Shown one piece after another: positions 35,933 to 43,326 of a stretch of DNA of 64,000 nucleotides. Origin of the DNA: Armatimonadota bacterium (GTDB taxonomy: Bacteria > Armatimonadota > UBA5829 > DSUL01); contig AP024674.1 of assembly GCA_025998755.1 (NCBI GenBank), positions 1,416,162 through 1,480,161 on the forward strand, written 5' to 3'. Numbering within the stretch: the stretch's first letter is position 1; each line of letters starts with the position of its first letter. The notes below the pieces were generated by a model. It ran no database searches. It had not been told where the DNA came from and saw only the letters and a list, made by a program, of their open reading frames with translations. Made by a program: the position numbers and the translations under genes.

Positions 35933-36310
35933 CTATCTCCCGGACGTGGTGTCCGCCGCTTTCGCCATCCTGGCAGGCAGCGGACACGGAACCAGGGCCG
36001 ACGGCTCTACAGGCCTCATGCCCGTGCCCTCGGCAATTTTCTTCAGTCTGTTCGGGAGAATCAGCGCGTCGCGCTCGGCGGCCAGACGGTAGTTGGTCCA
36101 CTCGATCCCGGTGATCTCGGCCTGAAGCGCCGCCCGCCGCGCCGTCGCGTCGTCGAGCTTCATGCAGCCCTGCAAGTAAACCGCTGGGCAAAGGATACAT
36201 AACGCACCGAGCGCCAGAGCGACTGTCACCGCCCGGCCACCCCGCCTTCTCGCGGAGCGGCGCCGGGCAACATGCGCTCTCGAGCCCGCCGCTGGCTTCG
36301 TTGCCACCAC
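35933..36310 (-). CDS. ftsL: FtsL-like bitopic division protein
   Basis: 125 aa from a GTG at 36310, chosen because GGGAGG lies 7 nt upstream; an ATG at 36370 is further up. A very basic cytoplasmic tail (ARRRSARRRGGR), one membrane helix (VTVALALGALCILCPAVYL) and a short coiled coil with NYRLAAERDALILPNRLKKIAEGTGM, as in FtsL/DivIC. Identity rests mainly on topology and on its place between rsmH and ftsI. The sequence itself is too divergent for certainty. Confidence 0.72.
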   Translation of the reverse strand: MVATKPAAGSRAHVARRRSARRRGGRAVTVALALGALCILCPAVYLQGCMKLDDATARRAALQAEITGIEWTNYRLAAERDALILPNRLKKIAEGTGMRPVEPSALVPCPLPARMAKAADTTSGR

Positions 36311-36388
36311 TTTCCTGCCTCCCTTCTTCCGCGGGTCTCTCCGCGGGTGGGTCCAGAGTCTGCCACCCACCTCCAGACGTCCGCCGCA

Positions 36389-37276
36389 TCACCGGAGCCG
36401 TTCGGCTGCCCTCAACCTCGCTGGGCGCGCCCTGGGATTCCGGCGGCACTCCTCTTCGGAAGGCCTGAGCGGCCGGGGAGTCAGCACCTTGAGCCATCCC
36501 TCCCGGCCTGCGCTCCGGAAAAACTGCTTCACCAGCCGGTCCTCCCCGGAATGATAGGAAAGGACCACCGCCCTGCCTCCGGGAACCAGTCTCCGGCAGA
36601 CCGCCTCCAGCGACTGCTGCAACTCCCGCAGTTCCCGGTTGACCTCCATCCTGAGGGCCTGCGCGACGCGGCGCTTCACGTCGTCCCGCAGGCGGTATCC
36701 TCCCGGCAGCGCCTCGTCCACGCATCGCATCAGGTCCCCGACGGTCCTGAGCGGCCTGGCCCGCACAATCCGGGCCGCGATCCTTCTGGAAAACTTCTCA
36801 TCTGAGTTGCGGAACAGGATGTCCGCGATCTCTTTTTCGCCGGCGCGGTTCACGATGTCCGCCGCGCACAGATCCTGCTCTGGGTCCTGCCGCATATCCA
36901 GCGGAGCGTCCAGATCCCTGATCGAGAACCCTGCTCCGCGGTCCAGCTGGTGGCTGGAGACGCCCAGATCCCAAAGAGCGCCCGACACGCTTCCACCCAG
37001 CCGGTCCACCAGATCTCCGGCGCGGCTGAAATGGGCCCGTTCCAGCGCCAGCCGGCACAGACAACCCTTCAGCCTCTCACCGGCCGCCTCCAGCGCAAGC
37101 GGATCCCGGTCTATGCCCAGCAAGGTGGCATCCGGCCCCAGCCTGGCGCAGATCAGCGCCGCGTGCCCCCCTCCTCCAACGGTGCAATCCACCCACAGCC
37201 CGCCGTTTGCGGGCTCCAGCAGCTCCAGTACTTCTCCCGCCATCGCGGGAATGTGATACGGGGCGTCTCCGCCCAA
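36389..37276 (-). CDS. rsmH: 16S rRNA (cytosine(1402)-N(4))-methyltransferase
   Basis: 295 aa, formerly MraW. Start YHIPAMAGEVLELL (usually HxPVLLxE), SAM motif VDCTVGGGGHA, GIDRDPLALE, GALWDLGVSSHQLD, GFSIRDLDAPLDMRQD, and the C-terminal VVLSYHSGEDRLVKQFF then RNPRARPARLRAAER. It methylates C1402 in the ribosomal P site. The start is a TTG 14 nt after mraZ. Confidence 0.96.
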   Translation of the reverse strand: MGGDAPYHIPAMAGEVLELLEPANGGLWVDCTVGGGGHAALICARLGPDATLLGIDRDPLALEAAGERLKGCLCRLALERAHFSRAGDLVDRLGGSVSGALWDLGVSSHQLDRGAGFSIRDLDAPLDMRQDPEQDLCAADIVNRAGEKEIADILFRNSDEKFSRRIAARIVRARPLRTVGDLMRCVDEALPGGYRLRDDVKRRVAQALRMEVNRELRELQQSLEAVCRRLVPGGRAVVLSYHSGEDRLVKQFFRSAGREGWLKVLTPRPLRPSEEECRRNPRARPARLRAAERLR

Positions 37277-37290
37277 GGGACGATCAGCCT

Positions 37291-37782
37291 TCAGGCCGCC
37301 GGGGCCTCCGCGGCGTTCTCTTCACGCCCGGTGCCCGAGAACATCCTGTCCACGGCGGCCTGAACCTCTTCCTGAGTCAGGCTCCCGTCAAAACTGGCCC
37401 ACTTCTTGGCGTTCCACAGCTCCACCCGGTCGCCGATGGCCACCGCCACGATGTTTTCACTCAGCCCTGCAGCCTCTCGCAGGTGCTGTGGGATGACGAT
37501 GCGGGAATTGCGGTCGGGTTCCAGAATGACCGACTGTCCGATGAACCTCCGCCCGACCACCCGGCTGCTCTGGTCCCAAGGAGACTGACGCTCCTTCCAC
37601 TGAGCCACCATCTCCTCAAACGCTTTTTCCGGCATCATCCACAGGCAGTCTTCGATGCCCCGGGTGATGACGATGCTGTTGCCGAGAGTCCGTCTCATCC
37701 TCTGAGGGATGATGAATCTCCCGTCCGGGTCGATCGTGTGGCTGGACGTGCCAACCATAAAGCTGCCGAGTGTGTCTGCCAC
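37291..37782 (-). CDS. mraZ: Division/cell-wall cluster transcriptional regulator MraZ
   Basis: 163 aa with two SpoVT/AbrB-like halves, each with a DxxxR pattern: HTIDPDGRFIIPQRMR and LEPDRNSRIVIPQHLREAAGL. First gene of the dcw cluster; MraZ of other bacteria binds direct repeats at its own promoter and represses the operon. The GTG start at 37782 (GGTGG 7 nt upstream) gives eight residues more than the ATG at 37758, which is where most MraZ proteins begin. The tail after residue 140 is a low-complexity extension. Confidence 0.94.
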   Translation of the reverse strand: MADTLGSFMVGTSSHTIDPDGRFIIPQRMRRTLGNSIVITRGIEDCLWMMPEKAFEEMVAQWKERQSPWDQSSRVVGRRFIGQSVILEPDRNSRIVIPQHLREAAGLSENIVAVAIGDRVELWNAKKWASFDGSLTQEEVQAAVDRMFSGTGREENAAEAPAA

Positions 37783-37790
37783 TTTAGCAC

Positions 37791-37850
37791 CACCGGGCTC
37801 CGGGAGCCCCGTCGACGAAAGCTACCATTGAACTACCATCCAGCTTTCGT
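37791..37850 (-). other. Two hairpins in the mraZ mRNA leader
   Basis: Minus strand: ACGAAAGCT (37850-37842) pairs perfectly with AGCTTTCGT (37823-37815), 18-nt loop, at the predicted 5' end of the transcript. The loop and its edge contain the two TGGTAG repeats. A second hairpin, GGGCTC-CCG-GAGCCC, lies just before the ribosome site region. They may protect the mRNA 5' end or affect MraZ binding and translation. Confidence 0.5.
37822..37838 (-). promoter_or_regulatory. Downstream pair of TGGTAG repeats (candidate MraZ operator)
   Basis: Minus strand TGGTAG at 37838-37833 and again at 37827-37822, spaced 11 nt start to start, just downstream of the -10 box. Direct TGG-type repeats at one helical turn are what known MraZ proteins bind. 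Confidence 0.5.
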
Positions 37851-37857
37851 AGACCTA

Positions 37858-37886
37858 ATGATACAGAAGGCAAAAGCCCCTGTCAA
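37858..37886 (-). promoter_or_regulatory. Sigma70-type promoter of mraZ and the dcw cluster
   Basis: Minus strand TTGACA (37886-37881), exactly 17 nt, TATCAT (37863-37858). Five of six -10 bases match consensus. It is the best promoter in the window, with transcription expected near 37851. Confidence 0.75.
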
Positions 37887-37915
37887 GCAGTATCGGCAAA
37901 GAAAATCGAAATTTT

Positions 37916-37932
37916 TATCCATCTGACTACCA
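37916..37932 (-). promoter_or_regulatory. Upstream pair of TGG-type repeats (candidate MraZ operator)
   Basis: Minus strand TGGTAG (37932-37927) and TGGATA (37921-37916), again 11 nt apart, 30 nt upstream of the -35 box. The two pairs bracket the promoter. Confidence 0.4.
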
Positions 37933-38045
37933 GTAAACTTCGAAGCCAGCGATGGGAACACCTGCGGCAGGAAATGCACCGGAAGTCCGACGGAAGCCGA
38001 ACGGCAATCGGGAAACACACAGAGAGCGATCAACCCCATCAACCG

Positions 38046-38079
38046 GAGCGCCCGCGATCGGGGGTGGTCGCGGGCGCTC
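38046..38079. other. Strong orphan hairpin upstream of the mraZ promoter
   Basis: GAGCGCCCGCGA (38046-38057) pairs perfectly over 12 bp with TCGCGGGCGCTC (38068-38079), 10-nt loop, no T tract on either side. It lies in the 515-nt gap between mraZ and the UPF0182 gene. No gene was seen in that gap. Confidence 0.5.
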
Positions 38080-38224
38080 GCCGATCCGGCCGTCGAAGCC
38101 CTGGCCAAGCCGCAACAGCCGGAAGCCGCACTCTCGCGAATCTCCAGGGAGACACAGACGCGCTTTCGTGCGACTTTACGCGAAGATTCTACCTCAGAGG
38201 GCTTCGTGTGTCAACTGGCGTGAA

Positions 38225-38272
38225 CGGCCGGAGCGCATCCACGGCGGGTAAACCCGTGGCGCGCCCCGGCCG
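38225..38272 (-). terminator. Terminator-like long hairpin after the UPF0182 gene
   Basis: A near-continuous stem: CGGCCGGAGCGC/GCGCCCCGGCCG (one mismatch) outside and CCACGG/CCGTGG inside, starting 26 nt past the stop at 38298. No T tract, so it may act as a roadblock, an mRNA 3' end or a Rho-independent terminator of the G/C-only type. Confidence 0.5.
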
Positions 38273-38297
38273 TAATGTCTGACTGATCTGCGGCCCG

Positions 38298-41063
38298 TCA
38301 GTCCCGGCCGGCCGCCTGTCTCAACAGCTCGCCCAGCTCCTTCTGCCGGCGGCCATACTCCGCCCAGTCCCCGCGCCTCTGCGCCTCTACAGACTCGTTG
38401 TAAGCCTTCAGCGCCCGGATGATCAGCTCACGGCCCGCAGCGGGTGCGCGCTCAGCGGTGGCGGGCGCAGGAGAGGCTCCGGCGGCTTCCCTGCGAGGCA
38501 CTGATCCTCCCCTTCTGCCCACCAGAAGGTCCAGCGCTTCCGCCAGCGTGGGCTGCATGGTGATCTCATTGCCGAGAGCCACGATCACCCGCTTGAACTC
38601 GGGGATCTTGGCATTGGTGGATTGAAGGTAAATGGGCTCAATGTAGAGCAGCGCGTCCTCTATGGGGATGACCAGCAGGTTCCCCCGGTAAACGTTAGAT
38701 TTCTGCTGGTTCCACAGCGTCATCTGCTCCGATATCTCGGTATTCTGATTGGCGCGCGCCTGGATCTGAGCGGGTCCGAAGAACTGCTCGCCCTTGGGGA
38801 ACTCATAGAGCAGCAGACGGCCATAGTTAGGACCATCGCAGCGTGCCGCCATCCAGGCCACCATATTGTCCTTGTTCGCCCGGCTGAACGGCATCAGCAG
38901 GATGAACTCCTCCCGCGCCGCGCCCGGGAGCTTCATAATCACGTAGTACGGCTCCATAGCAGCCCGGCCACCACCGTTGTCGTCCTGCTGCTCCAAGGTG
39001 GGGATCGCCCAAACGTCCCCCTTGTTGTAGAACTGCTGGACGTCAGACATATGGAACGTCTGGAACACGATGGTCTGGAGGCGGAACAGATCTTCCGGGT
39101 AGCGCACGTGCTCGCGGAGGGTCGCTGGCATCTCGGAGGCGGGGCGGAACATGCGCGGAAACGCGCGGGAGTAACACTTTAAGACAGGGTCCTGTTCGTC
39201 GAACCCGTAGAACGACACTTCGCCCGTATAGGCGTCGACAACGACCTTTACGGAGTTGCGGATGTAGTTCACACCGATCGGTGGGAGCATTCCTCCGTCA
39301 TCCCGCCGCAGCCAGGTCATCCGCGAGTAGGGATAGCGGCCTGAAAGCGTGTAGGCATCCTGTATCCAGAAGATGCGGCCTTCGGAGACCACGATATACG
39401 GGTCCGAATCCAGCCGGAGGAACGGCGCCAAGGCGGACACCCGCTCCTGGACGTTGCGGCGGAACAGGATCCGACTGTCCGGTCGGATGTTGCCCGAAAG
39501 AGCGATGTTGAGGTCCGCGAAGCGCGCCGCCAGTAGGGTCTTGCGCAGATACCCCCCCACCGGCACCCCGGAATCGGCCTGATAGGTGGTGTAGACTCCT
39601 TCGGAACCCCGGGGGTAGTCGAACTCTTTCACCCGGGTGTTGACGATGACGTAGCCGTCAGTTTTCTCGCCGAAATAGATCTGCGGGCGGTCTATCTTCA
39701 CGCCCACGGGGCTGACCGGAGGAATGTCCCTCACAAAGAAGCGGGGCAGTCCCTCCTCCGTGACCTCATTGACCGGACTCATGGCGATGCCGAATCCGTG
39801 GGTGTACTTCAGCCGTAGGTTGATCCAGGTCTGGGCGTCGGCGGGAAGCGCGCTCTGGTCTATCTCGCGGGGTGAGAGCATGACCTGGCGGTAGACGCCG
39901 TTGATGGTGTAGCGGTCTATGTCCACCTCGGTGAACTTGTAATACTGCTGGATGTCCTGAAGCTGCGAGTAAGCCGCCTGCAGCGGCCGGTAATCCCAGA
40001 GACGGACGCTCTGGAGGGTGACGCTGTTCTTCTCCAGGTCCCGAGGAGTTAGGGTACCGGAAAAATCCACCTCTCGGCGTTCAACATTGTGCAGCCCGTA
40101 CGCCTCCTGAGTGGCCTTGATGTGCCTTGCCAGATAAGGGGTCTCCTTGTTCAACTCATCCGGCTGAACGACGAGGCGCTGCACCACGGCCCCGCCCAGC
40201 TGCCCGATGACAAACTTGACCGCTATCCCCAGTAGCAACCCTGTCACCGCAAGGGACAGACTGCGCCGCCGCGCGGCCAGAAGCACCAGAACTGCCCCGA
40301 TTAGCGAAGCCACAATAGCGATGTTGAGAGCCAGCAGGCGGACCTTGATGTCCGTATAGCCCGGACCGGCAAGGGCACCGCCCTGCACGAACAGCAGCTC
40401 ATAGGAGCTCAGCCGGAAGCCGACGGCCTGCAGGCCCGCGATGAGCGCCAGAAGCAGGCCCAGGTGCCCGGCGGCCACCGCGGTGATCCGCAGCTTGCCC
40501 GCCAGGATGTCCACCGTCCGGCTGAGATAAAGGATGGCTGCCCCGGCCACCACCGCCGCCACCAGCGCAAGCTGCACGGTTCGATACAGGAACTGCACGA
40601 AATCCAGCCGGAAGACGTAAAACCCGATGTCAATATTGAAGACAGGATCGGTCTGCCCGAATGGAACGGCGTTCCGAAACGTGAGGAACGACTCCCAGTG
40701 GGTGCTTGCCTCCAGCCCAGCCAGGACCGACACCACCACAGCTCCGGCCAGCACCATGAACTGCACCCCCCTCCGCACCATCCGGTCCAGAAAGATGGGA
40801 AGGTTGACATCCATGGTGTAAAGTTCCAGCTGCCCGGCGTTGCTGCGCAGGGCGTAAACCGCACTTCCCCACACCAGCACGAAGAACACCAGCCCCGTCA
40901 CCACTCCCAGAAGCACGCGGGAAGCGAGAATGGTGGTGAAGATCCCCGCGTAACCCAGATCCTGGAACCACAGCCAGTCCACGTATAGCGGCAGCAGGGC
41001 AAGAAGTCCGAACAGGATCAGGGCGATCAACACATATCCGGCTACTTGAGCTGCACTGCGCAT
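38298..41063 (-). CDS. UPF0182 (COG1615) family large membrane protein
   Basis: 921 aa. Seven membrane helices in the first 300 residues, starting with VLIALILFGLLALLPLYVDWLWFQDLGY, an opening typical of UPF0182. A large soluble domain follows, with conserved ETPYLARHIKATQEAYGL, NGVYRQVMLSPREID, HGFGIAMSPVNEVTEEGLPRF, PQIYFGEKTDGYVIVNT and LWNQQKSNVYRGNLLVIPIEDALLYIEPIYLQ. The C-terminal tail (815 on) is Ala/Arg-rich with predicted helices. Role unknown; the family is best known from Actinobacteria and Cyanobacteria. GGAAGGA lies before the ATG. Confidence 0.92.
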   Translation of the reverse strand: MRSAAQVAGYVLIALILFGLLALLPLYVDWLWFQDLGYAGIFTTILASRVLLGVVTGLVFFVLVWGSAVYALRSNAGQLELYTMDVNLPIFLDRMVRRGVQFMVLAGAVVVSVLAGLEASTHWESFLTFRNAVPFGQTDPVFNIDIGFYVFRLDFVQFLYRTVQLALVAAVVAGAAILYLSRTVDILAGKLRITAVAAGHLGLLLALIAGLQAVGFRLSSYELLFVQGGALAGPGYTDIKVRLLALNIAIVASLIGAVLVLLAARRRSLSLAVTGLLLGIAVKFVIGQLGGAVVQRLVVQPDELNKETPYLARHIKATQEAYGLHNVERREVDFSGTLTPRDLEKNSVTLQSVRLWDYRPLQAAYSQLQDIQQYYKFTEVDIDRYTINGVYRQVMLSPREIDQSALPADAQTWINLRLKYTHGFGIAMSPVNEVTEEGLPRFFVRDIPPVSPVGVKIDRPQIYFGEKTDGYVIVNTRVKEFDYPRGSEGVYTTYQADSGVPVGGYLRKTLLAARFADLNIALSGNIRPDSRILFRRNVQERVSALAPFLRLDSDPYIVVSEGRIFWIQDAYTLSGRYPYSRMTWLRRDDGGMLPPIGVNYIRNSVKVVVDAYTGEVSFYGFDEQDPVLKCYSRAFPRMFRPASEMPATLREHVRYPEDLFRLQTIVFQTFHMSDVQQFYNKGDVWAIPTLEQQDDNGGGRAAMEPYYVIMKLPGAAREEFILLMPFSRANKDNMVAWMAARCDGPNYGRLLLYEFPKGEQFFGPAQIQARANQNTEISEQMTLWNQQKSNVYRGNLLVIPIEDALLYIEPIYLQSTNAKIPEFKRVIVALGNEITMQPTLAEALDLLVGRRGGSVPRREAAGASPAPATAERAPAAGRELIIRALKAYNESVEAQRRGDWAEYGRRQKELGELLRQAAGRD

Positions 41064-41103
41064 GGTCCTTCCTTTCCGTGGGCCGAGGCACGAGACAGGC
41101 GCC

Positions 41104-41979
41104 CTACATTTGGGAGAGAGTGTCTCTCAGAGTCAGATAATCCTGCAGTCCCAACAGGTCCTTCACTTCGTCGAACGACGCCATCCGGTCGCGGATGGAC
41201 TCCAGGGAGCCCTCCTGAAGTAGGGTCCGGGCAAGCATCCTCACCGCGTGCATCGTGACCAGCAGACTCTCAATGGGAAATACGGCGATCCGGTAACCCA
41301 TCTCTTCAAGAGCGTGAACGGGCAGGATGGGAGTTGCCCCACCCGTCAGCATATTCACCAGCAACGGGTGATGTACGCGCCGCGGAATGAGCTCCAGCTC
41401 CTCAAGGGAACGGGGCGCTTCGATGAACACGCAATCCGCCCCTGCATCTCCGTACCGATTGGCGCGATTGATCGCCTCGTCCAACCCCAGGGGCTCCCGG
41501 GCATCCGTGCGGGCGATGATCACGAAGTCTGGGTCGCTGCGGGCCCGCAGGGCGGCCTTCAGCTTAAGGACCATATCCGCGGCCGGAATAACCTCCTTGC
41601 CCACGAAGTGCCCGCATCTCTTGGGAGCCACCTGATCCTCCAGCAGGATGCCCGCCGCTCCGGCTGACTCGAACTCGCGCACGGTGCGCATGACATTCGC
41701 GATGTCTCCGTGCCCTGTGTCGCCATCCGCCACGACCGGAATGCTGACGCAAGCGGACATGCGGCGGACTGCGTCGGCCATCTCTGTCATGGTTATCAGG
41801 TTCAGATCCGGCATACCCAGCCTGCTGGCCGAGGTGCCGAACCCGCCTATGAAAACCGTTTCGAACCCTTCCCGCTCCACGATGCGAGCCGTGAAGCAGT
41901 CGTGCGCGCCCATGCTGCGCACGATGCCCGGGCGGGCAAGCAGCTCTCTGAATACGAAGGTTGTGCGTGTCTGAGCCAT
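41104..41979 (-). CDS. Isocitrate lyase/PEP mutase family protein, PrpB-like
   Basis: 291 aa TIM barrel. VADGDTGHGDIANV (metal Asp), LEDQVAPKRCGHFVGKEV with the KRCGH catalytic Cys motif of 2-methylisocitrate and isocitrate lyases, ARTDAREPLGLDEAI, and VNMLTGGATPILP. Presence of the KRCGH loop argues for C-C bond cleavage (2-methylisocitrate lyase or dimethylmalate lyase type) rather than PEP mutase. No prpC/prpD gene is adjacent. It lies 40 nt upstream of... the 5' side is free, and UPF0182 follows on the opposite side of a short gap in the same direction. Confidence 0.85.
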   Translation of the reverse strand: MAQTRTTFVFRELLARPGIVRSMGAHDCFTARIVEREGFETVFIGGFGTSASRLGMPDLNLITMTEMADAVRRMSACVSIPVVADGDTGHGDIANVMRTVREFESAGAAGILLEDQVAPKRCGHFVGKEVIPAADMVLKLKAALRARSDPDFVIIARTDAREPLGLDEAINRANRYGDAGADCVFIEAPRSLEELELIPRRVHHPLLVNMLTGGATPILPVHALEEMGYRIAVFPIESLLVTMHAVRMLARTLLQEGSLESIRDRMASFDEVKDLLGLQDYLTLRDTLSQM

Positions 41980-42156
41980 CGCCAGGGTCTCCCTGCGCCG
42001 ATTGAAGCAGAGTATAGCACACGCCAGGAAAGGGAATCCGGCCAGGCTCGCGGAGACCCATCAGCGGATCGCCGCCGCGGCGGAGCCGCCCGGAGAAGCC
42101 CGCTCCTGCTGAGACACCGGCCGGACCCCGGGAGTGCAAACCGCTCAGCAAAATGC

Positions 42157-42195
42157 GGTCTCGATACGTACGGCTGACGCCGCACTACTGGACCA
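42157..42195 (-). repeat. REP-like palindromic repeat, copy 2 (inverted)
   Basis: Reverse complement of this stretch matches the element at 14312-14350 at 35 of 39 positions, including the TCAG-type loop and both outer arms. The core stem GTGCGGC/GCCGTAC has one mismatch. It lies in the 368-nt gap between the lyase and the aldo/keto reductase, which start in opposite directions. Confidence 0.65.
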
Positions 42196-42279
42196 CCAGA
42201 AGTCCGCGATGGCGCACCCGGTGATCATACCCGACAATACCCGCCGGCTTCGTCTGCCTTACCCGCGGTGTCGCAAGGC

Positions 42280-42285
42280 TATAAT
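42280..42285 (+). promoter_or_regulatory. -10 box TATAAT upstream of the aldo/keto reductase gene
   Basis: Perfect TATAAT, 63 nt before the start codon. The -35 region is poor (TGCCTT with 19-nt spacing), so the promoter is only tentative. Confidence 0.35.
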
Positions 42286-42347
42286 ACCGGCGGCTGGAGG
42301 TGAAATGCCGCCGACACCCTATTGGGTGTCCAAGGAGGAACCTGAGG

Positions 42348-43319
42348 ATGAAATACGCTTATCTGGGACGCACCGGGCTAAAGGTCAGCCGCCTGTGTCT
42401 GGGAACGATGAACTTCGGTCCCCAGACATCCGAAGAAGACAGCCACGCCATCATGGACCGCGCACTGGAGCTCGGCCTCAACTTCTTCGACACGGCAGAT
42501 GTCTACGGATGGAAGAGGGGCGAGGGCTGGACCGAGCAGATCATCGGTCGCTGGTTCGCCAAAGGCGGCGGGCGGCGGGAGAAAGTTGTCCTGGCCACCA
42601 AGGTCTACGGCGACATGGGAGACTGGCCCAACCAGTCGAGACTGTCGGCCCTGCACATCCGCAAAGCATGCGAGGACAGTCTACGCCGCCTGCGGACCGA
42701 CTACATAGACCTCTATCAGATGCACCACATCGACCGGAACACACCGTTCGAGGAGATCTGGCAGGCGATGGAGCAGCTGCACCGCGAGGGGAAGATCCTC
42801 TACGTGGGAAGCAGCAACTTCGCGGGATGGCACATCGCAAAGGCACAGGAGATGGCCCGGAACCGCAATTTCCTCGGGCTGGTCTCGGAACAGAGCCTGT
42901 ACAACCTGAACGCCCGGATGATCGAGCTGGAAGTTATCCCCGCCTGCCGGGAATACGGCATCGGCATCATTCCGTGGAGCCCGCTTGCAGGTGGTATCCT
43001 GGGCGGTGTGCTGAAGCAGGCGGAGGGCGGCCGGCGCTTCTCGGACCACGCCCGCAGGAGCATCCAGCAGCATCGCGAACGTCTGGAGAAATGGGAGGCT
43101 CTGTGCGAAGAGATCGGCGAGCGGCCGGCGGACGTCGCCCTTGCCTGGCTGCTCCATCAGGACGGTGTGACCGCCCCGATCATCGGACCGCGCACCATGG
43201 AGCAACTGGAAGGAAGCTTGCGGGCTCTGGAGTTGGAGCTGAGCGAAGAGATCCTCAAGAAGCTGGATGAGATCTTCCCGGGACCGGGCGGACCTGCTCC
43301 GGAAGCATACGCCTGGTGA
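42348..43319 (+). CDS. Aldo/keto reductase (potassium channel beta/YghZ-like group)
   Basis: 323 aa from the ATG at 42348 with GGAGG 9 nt upstream. Starts YLGRTGLKVSRLCLGTMNFG. Catalytic tetrad visible as Asp and Tyr in NFFDTADVYG, Lys in VVLATKVYG, His in DLYQMHHID. NADPH contacts GSSNFAGWHIA and IIPWSPLAGG, then VTAPIIGPRTMEQLEGSL. Likely reduces a sugar or aldehyde; substrate unassigned. Its end is 7 nt from the convergent epimerase gene. Confidence 0.92.
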   Translation: MKYAYLGRTGLKVSRLCLGTMNFGPQTSEEDSHAIMDRALELGLNFFDTADVYGWKRGEGWTEQIIGRWFAKGGGRREKVVLATKVYGDMGDWPNQSRLSALHIRKACEDSLRRLRTDYIDLYQMHHIDRNTPFEEIWQAMEQLHREGKILYVGSSNFAGWHIAKAQEMARNRNFLGLVSEQSLYNLNARMIELEVIPACREYGIGIIPWSPLAGGILGGVLKQAEGGRRFSDHARRSIQQHRERLEKWEALCEEIGERPADVALAWLLHQDGVTAPIIGPRTMEQLEGSLRALELELSEEILKKLDEIFPGPGGPAPEAYAW

Positions 43320-43326
43320 GGATCCT

